Shown: positions 55,715-64,000 of the stretch, in pieces
Position numbering within the stretch: position 1 is the stretch's first letter
Layout of the letters: every line of letters begins with the position of its first letter
The notes under the pieces: generated by a model
What the model saw: the letters and a program-made list of their open reading frames with translations, nothing else
Databases searched by the model: none
Told to the model about the DNA's origin: nothing
Translations under genes and position numbers: made by a program
Assembly (NCBI RefSeq): GCF_032118995.1
Contig: NC_092657.1
Span: 10,665,391 to 10,729,390, forward strand
Direction of reading: 5' to 3'
DNA: 64,000 bases
Source: Asterias amurensis
Taxonomy: Eukaryota; Echinodermata; Asteroidea; Forcipulatida; Asteriidae

Positions 55715-57306
55715 GATACAAACCTCTAGTGAAACCCGTGTATGAACAAGATTTTAACAAATCCTTGCAGCTCTCACAAATTGATATACAAATACATTTT
55801 TTATAAGTAACAAAATAAATGATTGCATATGTGTTCAGCTTGTGAGAGGAGTTTGAAGCCATCTTTTTGTTCATCAACGGAATATGTTCTGTATGACTAA
55901 AATACAACGACATCCTATGAATGACTACATTAGGATATTTTACACACTAAATGAAAATTAGATCATCAGAAACACTCGGCATCCTTCAGCTCAGAACAAA
56001 GGTTCACAAAAGGAAACCCCAGGCACCCATCACGCGTTTAATCTCAAGATTTGACTAAAACAATCATAAAGCCATACACTCAACTCCTCCCACATACGGA
56101 CTACAAACTGCCCATAATGAAACTCGCTTACATGTGCCAATAATTCCCCCGAGAAAAATTTGCTGAATGACAATAACCTTATTTTGAGTCTACGTACTTG
56201 TTGAGCATCCAATAAATGTCACGTGCAAGAAAAACACGAACAAAAAACAATTTGCATGGTGTTACAATGTAATACACTAAACATTGACGTACAATATAAT
56301 ACACGTCTTCACTGCGTGGTAATGACCTCGTTTGGTGGCTGGCGCTGTTAACAGACCTCGCCGGACAGTGAATACCGGGTACTCGCACTGGTATTCCCTA
56401 CTTCTAAGTCTCCCCTCAGCAGTTCGTTATGACATGGTTTAGTAAAACGTTTTACCATTTATGCCCCTCATGAGGGCATAGTTAATTCAAATGTTTCCTA
56501 TTTGTTTAAAACTAAAGTTGTCCATGGATTCATGTATGATTAAGCTCAAATTTAAGAAAAAATCTGCAGTTCAGTAATGCACGTATTCACCACGCCTCCC
56601 ACATGGTGTTGATCTGTCTGGTGGTGACACGCTGCTGTTAAGAATTGAACTATTCTACCCCTGACTTTTTTCAAGTGCCTGTTTAAATATTTAGTTTTCT
56701 AACATTGTGAAGTAATATTTAGTTTTCTAACATTGTGAAGTTTGAGGAAAAGTCACTCATTCTACCCAAGCGATTTTTATGATTGTAAAACTGTAACTTT
56801 CGATTTAAATAAGTTTCATAGTCATAGTTTCATTTGTTGGCCAAGTAAAAACATTATGTTACTCATGGTATCCCCATTGCTTTTCTAAATACTTGCTTGT
56901 TACCTGTTTTTTCTCCAATTATCATTGCATAGTTTGTACATGGAACTACATTTAAAGTTTAAAAACTCGATTATTTTTTGATTTTTTTTTTAATTAATAT
57001 AAAATTGATTAATCCTGAATTATTATTTTGCGGTTTACCGGAGCTTTAGACACACCTGAATTATATTGATGCATCGATCGGTCAACCAAACAGTTTTGCC
57101 AGTGTCAATCAAGCATTCTCTTCTATTCATCTTTCTCTGCTAAGTCGATAACAGGATAAATATATAAGCACACCATTTATGTACGTTGGCTTAGCAGATG
57201 GCCTTTAACTGCGTGTTGCTCGTCTTCCCATTAACTCGCCCAAATCCCTGTATTGTTTTTCTCACGCCTAAATAGCCCAAAGTAAGTGCTGTTTGTTATC
57301 TTATAG
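55715..57306. other. Non-coding stretch
   Basis: A 28 bp tandem duplication (AATATTTAGTTTTCTAACAT then TGTGAAGT) lies at about 56687-56742. No gene is supported. Confidence 0.4.
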
Positions 57307-57340
57307 AAACAATGTATCGAAGACATGAACATCATATCAG
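57307..57340 (+). CDS. Micro-exon candidate with start codon
   Basis: An acceptor-like TTATCTTATAG and a strong donor GTAAGG bound 34 bp, AAACAATGTATCGAAGACAT..., giving MYRRHEHHIR. It could be a first coding exon. There is no further support. Confidence 0.2.
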
Positions 57341-59591
57341 GTAAGGGTTCCTTTACTTGCATGATTGTCACCATTTACACTGTTGGCTATTCAGTGGGCT
57401 ATTCAGTGCGATAGTCTGAAGCTTTAACGTTTTTGTTTAGATGTCATGACGCCATCCTTACTTCAATGCCATTTTGTTGCGGAGCACACCCCAAATATCT
57501 CTAGCCTAGTCGGCTCCCGAGTACTCGCACAAAACGTGGCAATTATTTCCCCGACTTCCGTATTTTGCGGCTGCAAACGCCTTTGCTGCATAGTTTCTCA
57601 AACATCATCCGTTGCCTCTCTTTCGGGGGTAACTCTCACCCAGCAAGAAGACTAGCAGTTGGCTCACCTTTATATACAAGAGCTGGTCTTTTCAGCTCCC
57701 TTCTAGCATTCCCGATTTTGTTTGTGAACTAGACGGACATCGGCAGACATGCAATGTGCAATGCAATCTGTATTGGTGAAGATCATAGAATCGTCAAATA
57801 AAACAACTTGTGAAAATTGTAGGATGTATATAGGTTTATATTAATCAGAAAGACCGATTGTTGTTTGTGAAAGGTGTAATTTTACTGCGCCTGTTAATGC
57901 AGAAACTTTTGTGCAGTTTAACGCATCCACCTTTGATACAATAATTTATACTACTAACAACTGTCCTTCCCTTTTTCAACCGATCGATTGTCAAAGAGGG
58001 CTGAAAGTTAGTTGCCCTCGATCGTTAAAAAAAAAAAAAAAATTAAGTATTTCCATATTTGCCAAAAGTTATAATGTTTGGAAGAACACCATCACAATGA
58101 AAACACGTGGCAATGTGACCACCATTTTTCGTCATATAATTATTTAATTCGTTCTGAATAAAATTTTCTTGAGTGAGTGATCAGTTTCTCTCTGAGCTTT
58201 CCCCTCTTCTTGATGTGAAGGTTATTACCCGTGTAATTCAACGAAACTTCATGTTCACTGTTATTTAATTGCTGTTATGCCTACTGGACGTGAAACCCGG
58301 TTATTTTCTTCGGGTGAACACTTGGAAATAATCGTGCAATCGTTTATCATCTCTTTTTTACGGCGTGGAAACCTAGTTGGTACTAGACAAAACGTAAATA
58401 AGTTTCCAAAAGATCGAATGTCACCACGAAAATCAATCAGTAAACCAAATAAAAACAAAAATTGAAAACTTGCAAAGGGGAATCATAATTTAATTACTTT
58501 TCTGCAACCCAGTCTCTCTCTCGTGGCATATCTGTTGACTGTAACCTCCATGCTTGCTGCGTATTTTTGCATACGAACCCACCAAAATTGTCCATGATTT
58601 GCCTGGTCGGGTGTGTCGATTGGTACGGTAAATACGCGCACCAGTCAGAGATGTAAAAATTACTTGCCGTGTGTTGCAGTAAGAAGTGCCTGGTACATGT
58701 CTTAAAAGTGTGCGACACTCAAAACACTATCCCCATGCATCGAGTCTCTTGCTACTAGCAACTTCCTCACCAACACAAGTATTCCCCTGTACTAACAGAG
58801 GGCACAGTCATACATCTTTTTTAAACACACGATGAACGAGAGACCACTTCATGACAAAGTTAACCTTCACTTTCTCCCAAGCAGCAAACACGTGAGAGTC
58901 TGCAACAAGGAAGTAAACGGCGCTCTCATCCTTTGTTGCAGACTATTTTTTTTTTTCCAGGAAAGCCTAAATAACAGCTTCTGCTAGCAAGCAAGCCGTC
59001 AACAGCTAAGCAAGATCCGTCAAGTTTACATGGAATGGCCAGCCCCCACTACGCAAACAACGGATGCCCCCTTTTTGATGACATGTCCAAGTTTGAACTG
59101 GCATTGTCTTAAAGTGTTTTGTGTGTTGTTTCTTCCCGGGTTGTGTTGCTCCGAAGCAAATGATATTCGTTTGTGTTTTTGGAGTTTGGTGCGAAAGTTA
59201 TGACAGGTGAAAAGTAAGGTGCAAATGATGAAGATGGAATTTTTGGCGACGATGGAGGAGGTCCTTCACTCATCTTCCTCCATCATTGCCTTAATTTAGT
59301 CATGGGTTGTTTTCTCTCATTGTTTTCAATTTGTCCCCGCCTGTTCCGTACAAGAGTTGATTTGTTGATGTTTCTTCTACCTGTACATCCAGGGGCCATA
59401 TCTCTGCCAGCCTGCATGCAATAGTATGGTGGTAGCACGTCCCCTGGAGAGACAGGGGCAGAAGTCTTCAGGAACGAGCGTTACCGAGTAGTGGTTTCTC
59501 TTGGAACCGGCGCCCTTGCACTATAAACACGCTCTTCTCAGTAACGCAACTTATCCTTTTGTTTTAATAACCATGTAGGCAAGGTTTAACC
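57341..59591. other. Non-coding stretch
   Basis: Holds a hairpin near 58892-58950 (AGTCTGCAACAA paired with TTGTTGCAGACT) and another around CCAGGGG/CCCCTGG at 59391-59450. The 69-codon ORF 57446-57655 and the 74-codon minus-strand ORF 58494-58718 show no recognisable domain. Confidence 0.35.
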
Positions 59592-59723
59592 ATGGAGGAA
59601 GAAAGCGAAGGAGCTCGAACGAAGGGACTTCAAAAGTCGAACCTGTGGTATGGCGGTCGTTTAACGACACCTCGTAATCACCCACATACCTTATACAAAC
59701 AATGGGCGACCTGGCTTATGTGA
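59592..59723 (+). CDS. 43-residue ORF, plus-strand member of an inverted pair
   Basis: ATG at 59592 in good context (AACCATGG) gives MEEESEGARTKGLQKSNLWY then GGRLTTPRNHPH, stop at 59721. The first 40 bp, including the leader GTTTAACCATGGA, is nearly the reverse complement of 60040-60085. Each ATG is preceded at 15-20 bp by an AG that could be a splice acceptor (59578 here). Unknown function; possibly a first coding exon. Confidence 0.3.
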   Translation: MEEESEGARTKGLQKSNLWYGGRLTTPRNHPHTLYKQWATWLM

Positions 59724-60005
59724 GTTTGCACGTGCGTACTTGGTTCTTCACTCAACTAGAGTGTCGTATGTCGTTTGGATGCCATAAAGAAGAAAAAAAA
59801 ACACTACTTTGAGACCTGATAAAATTTGAGGACACGTTCGCCCACCAAATCAAAAACACAATTGAATACAACCACCCCCGTGTGCTAATAACGAAATTTT
59901 GAATCACGGCTAGTAACAGGAAGGTTGCAAAAGTGTAAAAATATGCTATGCTATTTACATGTAAACAACACCAACGGTAAAAACGTGTGTATTCACCATT
60001 CAAAT

Positions 60006-60071
60006 TTACACGAAGGCAACAGTGTAGAATGCGGTTTTTTGGGTCGTTCGAGCTCCTCTTCCTTCTTCCAT
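60006..60071 (-). CDS. 21-residue ORF, minus-strand member of the inverted pair
   Basis: ATG at 60071 (minus strand), same AACCATGG context, gives MEEGRGARTTQKTAFYTVAF then V and stop. It shares GARTxxxK and the upstream TTAAACC leader with the 59592 ORF; an AG (TTGCAG) sits just upstream. Distal parts differ, so the duplication covers only the start region. Confidence 0.25.
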   Translation of the reverse strand: MEEGRGARTTQKTAFYTVAFV

Positions 60072-60085
60072 GGTTTAACTGGCTC

Positions 60086-63000
60086 CTGCAATCAGAATTG
60101 ATTGTTGGTTCTTTTGGAGCCATCGCCTTTGCTTTAATGAAAACCTCTACAACTGTATCCGGGTTGCACATCATGACAGGGAAAACGGTATCAGAGACAC
60201 TGTGTTTGAAGATTGCATTTGGATTTCAGCCTGAAATTTCCCAAACAGTAAAAAACCACAAAGTATTTCGTTGTAAAATAAACTGTCCTTCTTAAACAAT
60301 AACTTGTTTGACGAAGGCGTTGAAGCCCTCATTGTGGCGTCATTCCCGATACCAGAATCACCAGTAACGGCACACGATCTGGTTCTTCCCAAATGTTGGT
60401 CGAAACAAAATTGCATACACCGTAACGTACTGTGATCAGAATTTCATTTTGTTCCACCGGTGAAGGTGAATTTCAACCTACTCATTTATAGTTATTGGTT
60501 TCGTTTACATGCGTTGCGTTAAAAGATCTGTTTAAGATCATTCATTTAAATGTATAACTTTAAAATAAAATTAGGAAAACATAACCCACAGTGGACAAGC
60601 ATAAGTAACACATAAATCTTACCTGGTGTTTACTGCTGCTCCGTCTTTTCTTGGTGCCATAATTGCAAGCAACTGTACAGTGTTGTAAAACACTCTTGCA
60701 TGGCAGGGACTGCGTGTGTCAAACAAAGGCTTCACAAAAAGGCGTTAACCACTTTTATGAGCAACAGAGGGCGCTTAAAAAAAACAAAAAAAACACGTAT
60801 TCATTTGAAACAAAATGGTTTTCGTTTGAACAAATGGAGAAGGTTCTAAACACAAAACAAAACACATAAGTTCAATTATTTACATGTATACTTTTTCATG
60901 TACTTTACTCCATAACCAGTGGTCTGTAAACAATGATCACAAGTAGTTATTTTGTTAATTAAACGACAAGCTTACCATGTAACTTTAAAGAAAAAAAATG
61001 CAAAATGCACCTAAAACTTCATTAGTTTGAATATTTGAAGGGTTGCCAGTTGGCCTTTCTGAACTAGGGGTTGTTACCAATGAAAATTTGACGTAAAATG
61101 TCTTGTTATAAACTTGGTACAAAAAGTTGAAAGTTAAATAAATAAACTTGTGTTTCTTAACAGGTGGTTTTCTGGAATTGATGGTCAACCTAAATGCTTA
61201 CATGCCACAGATTTGCAGATATTTCGAAAGTTACAGTTTACAGAGGCCATTCTCTTACCCAAACCATGCTTTAGTTCATACTTCAAACACTGAACATTTG
61301 TCAAAGGCTCTTACATACTGATGCAGGTCGGATAGTGTATCATGTGATGGTGTTAATCATTCTTGCATCGGGGAAAGTCAGCCTGAAGTGTGAATGATGT
61401 TCATGAATCAAATGCATCAGATAAGCAACACTGTGACCCTGCTACAAACTGTATAACATTATCGCAGAGCAGACAGATGTATTATATTGGACTGACAGCA
61501 GCCACTCAAATCAGCTCTATGTTTGTTTGCTAATTTCATAGTGTTTGGCTTATTTTGTGTTCTTATTTTTATACAGCTGTATTTGTAACTACACCTGGAA
61601 TCTACAGGACTGTTGCTGTGTATTCTGGAGTCATCTGAATTGAGAAAATAGTGATTTTTGGTGGAATTTTTCACTGTCTCAGTTGTGAATTCTGGTGTAC
61701 AAAGCTAACACACTCCTTGGTAGCTGCCCAGTGCAGCCATCCACATAGTCCACGGACATTGTTCGCCCATCTAGGGACAATGGAGTTAAGTATCGTTTTG
61801 ATTCTCTCCCTGCTTGCTAGACCATTTTACTGTACTGACTCATCTGTGGTCAGCTTTGTTACATCAGCATCAGTCGGGCTTGGTACTTGGATCCTCCCAA
61901 AATATGCATCTAGGAATCATCCAGCATCGTAGATACTAAATGCCCTATTTCTGTTTTTGCTTTTGAGTGGAGCTGTAAGACTCAGTTTATTCATCACCAG
62001 TGAAAACAAAGTACACACATCTGCAATGGAACATTAACACATACTTTTAGATCAATACATTAAGGATACAAGAGGCTATTTAAAAGACAATGAACAAAGG
62101 TGATATTATGAAAACTACCCAGCCACTTTTCATTTGGAAATTGTGACATTTGGTGACATTGCTGTAAATTTCAAACAACCTTAGGTTGCTTGCGTTTTTT
62201 TTTTTTCTTTTTCAGAACAGTAACAATTCTGCTTAATAAATAACTTAATTAATGCATAACAGCTTGGTTCCAGAAAGAGAAGCGAAAACAAAATCAATAA
62301 GTGTGTCAATTGCATTCAACTAGTTTTAACTGTCATGATTTTTGTAGTATTTTTCGTTTCTTTTAAGTTTGAAAGTGGTGTCCAAAAGTCCGAAAATGGT
62401 TAAAAGATTAAGTAACCTGGCAAAGAAGAACCATTTTTTCCCCCATAGTCTATTTAAAACTACTTGACAATCATACGATTCTAAACAATGCAAATAACGT
62501 GTGCATTAATAAGTATGCATTTTAACAATGAATGAACGAAAATGTAAACAACAAAATGTCAAACAGCCAATGGTTAATCTGGGAAAAATTCGGACAGCCA
62601 AAAGGGCTGTCAAGGCTCTTAGAGTGGCACTGTCTTTGTGTGTTGGAAGTCCAGGCTGGTTGAAAATATACCTCTCAAAGAATTTCCACAAACCTATGCA
62701 AAGGTCCTGGTATTTTCAGTCAATAATGAAGTGAACCTTATAGCAGACATCTATGGCCTTCAGTAGGGACGGTTGCAGAATTGCGTTCTTCTCAATAAGT
62801 ACACTGATTCACTGTACAGGACGAACGGGAATGGATGTTTTGCCGCGTCAATGTGTTTTAAGTATTGTTGGCATGTGCACAACAATATCCTGCGAAAAGT
62901 AAAGGTAACAAGGAAGTATACATTGTTATTGTATACATAAAATTTACTGGAACGGGGCTTTAATCTCCAACCCATCGGATGATATGCAGGTGCGGACGGC

Positions 63001-64000
63001 TAAATTGAACCTCGCATAAACGTTCCCAAACAGAATTGTGGAAGGGGTTAAACTACTATGGGACAGATTTCCCTAAGGCACTGGTACTTTACAAACTGAC
63101 ATATATGGGTGGCGGTTTCCCGATTTTTTGTCAACAACCTTTTTGGGGGGGAATGGCATTAATAACAAAAATAAAAAAAAAACATAAAAAACACTGTCCC
63201 TTTGCCAGGGATCACATCCAAGTTACGATAAACATGGGACGAGGCAGTGCCTTGAAAGAAATATCCTACTCAGACATTGGGTATGAGCTTTTTGAACACA
63301 GCCTTGTTTCTATGCTTACCAGGTTTTAAATATAGGTATGCCACGAGTGTCCGTGCTTAATTGCAACGCGAACATTAGCTTGATCCAACAAGATATGAAA
63401 TTGCTGTTGGCTAAATTTGAGTTCAGCCTCTGACAAAATAGGTGTAGACAAACACTTAACAGCTTGTAAATTTTAGAAAGACGCTGGTGGAGTTCTAATC
63501 ATTATTTGGCAACGGTCCATCCAAACCAAGCTCAGATTTGTGTAAAACCTTAGCACGGGAATGTGGTTTTTGGTAAAAACCATGGTAATTGATACCAGCA
63601 TCTAATTGGACAATGACAAAATCAGGATCACTGTAAGTTTGTAATTTTACAAAATTATATCGTAAATTGTGGCTCCACGAATAGTGAGATCAGTCGAACT
63701 CTATCTGCTATAGGAAGCTCATTCCGTCAATCATGAGACAAACAAGTGTTTGACGATCAGAAAATGTTCGCTTCTCTTTTGTTGCATCCAGATATTCTTG
63801 AGTAAACCCTGGATGGCAGGCAGTTGTTGCCATCCACCTTCCAAAATGACAACTTTATTTCTTTCCTGACTAGACTAACTCGTACGCTTGTTGAGCAGTA
63901 GTTGTGGTACAGTGCGAACTTCTGAATATCCGGGCTGTGGTCATCGGGTGATGGGTTGCGCATGTTGTTGACACACTCAAACTGCAGTTTTGAAAACTCT
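60086..64000. other. Long non-coding stretch to the window edge
   Basis: No gene is supported. The 61651-61932 ORF includes an ATG at 61781 followed by a hydrophobic run (MELSIVLILSLLARPFYC) that would pass as a signal peptide, but the frame ends after 50 codons. ORFs at 62528-62734 and 63036-63329 show no domain. Scattered T- and A-tracts. Confidence 0.35.

Noticed and set aside
59390-59540. Possible structured RNA around CCAGGGG...CCCCTGG
   Set aside because: Did not match the snRNA, tRNA or 5S patterns I know; the stem is only 7 bp.
61781-61932. 50-residue peptide with a signal-peptide-like start
   Set aside because: Short, no conserved motif, no partner exon; hydrophobic runs are common in AT-rich chance ORFs.
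1-64000. LTR retrotransposons or endogenous viral copies
   Set aside because: No long terminal direct repeats, gag/protease/integrase motifs or envelope-like frames were recognised; all reverse transcriptase pieces are of non-LTR type.
1-64000. tRNA genes
   Set aside because: No sequence with convincing A- and B-box plus cloverleaf was noticed by eye; a tRNA covariance scan was not possible here.

Overview
This is a eukaryotic nuclear genomic window: AT-rich, with small exons bounded by GT/AG splice sites, long introns, microsatellites and many transposable elements. The gene families (P2X7 ballast-domain-like, THAP, SET, Myb/SANT-like), hAT, CR1/L2-like and R4-type elements, and a TTAA-flanked repeat at 55.34 kb that I remember as an abundant starfish-type repeat all point to a marine invertebrate deuterostome, most likely an echinoderm and possibly a sea star. 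That assignment is recognition from memory, not a search result.

Layout. 0-1.4 kb: 3' end of a CR1/L2-like LINE on the minus strand. 1.7-7.0 kb: a 5.2 kb foldback element whose two arms of about 2.1 kb are built from diverged 576 bp units plus a 26 bp minisatellite. 8.3-9.1 kb: a second, unrelated foldback made of 32 bp CGATCG-rich palindromic units. 9-17 kb: mostly non-coding, with two MITEs and weak minus-strand coding fragments (11.0 kb, 14.2-14.5 kb). 17.4-20.0 kb: a third element bounded by inverted repeats and filled with minisatellite. 20.9-24.1 kb: the best gene region, a three-exon P2X7-ballast-like gene (+) converging on a THAP-domain gene (-). The two are bracketed by an inverted copy of the same 15 bp promoter-like motif. 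24.8-33.0 kb: a nearly whole hAT transposon (+) sits inside a minus-strand ORF, next to a decayed BED-finger hAT-like transposase (-). 34.0-37.3 kb: a pile of at least five LINE fragments, all on the plus strand, including an R4/Dong-type reverse transcriptase. 38.4-38.7 kb: two adjacent hairpins, one with a perfect 35 bp stem. 39.2-42.3 kb: a four-exon Myb/SANT-like gene (+) whose first intron carries a MITE that itself carries another MITE. 45.2-46.4 kb: a spliced gene with a SET-like exon (+), also with a MITE in an intron. 46.5-64 kb: mainly non-coding, with several MITEs, hairpins, short tandem duplications, orphan exon candidates and an inverted pair of small ORFs at 59.6/60.1 kb.

There is no operon logic here. 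Two recurring themes are (i) inverted-repeat elements whose arms or core are minisatellites, three families within 20 kb, and (ii) short-intron genes repeatedly invaded by MITEs. The P2X7-like/THAP pair with shared flanking motifs is the strongest candidate for an unusual functional unit. Frameshifts are seen in both of these genes and may be real decay or base-level assembly errors. Gene boundaries are read by eye from splice signals and frame, so exon ends are approximate unless a donor and acceptor are stated. No LTR retroelement, Polinton or other capsid-bearing element was recognised.
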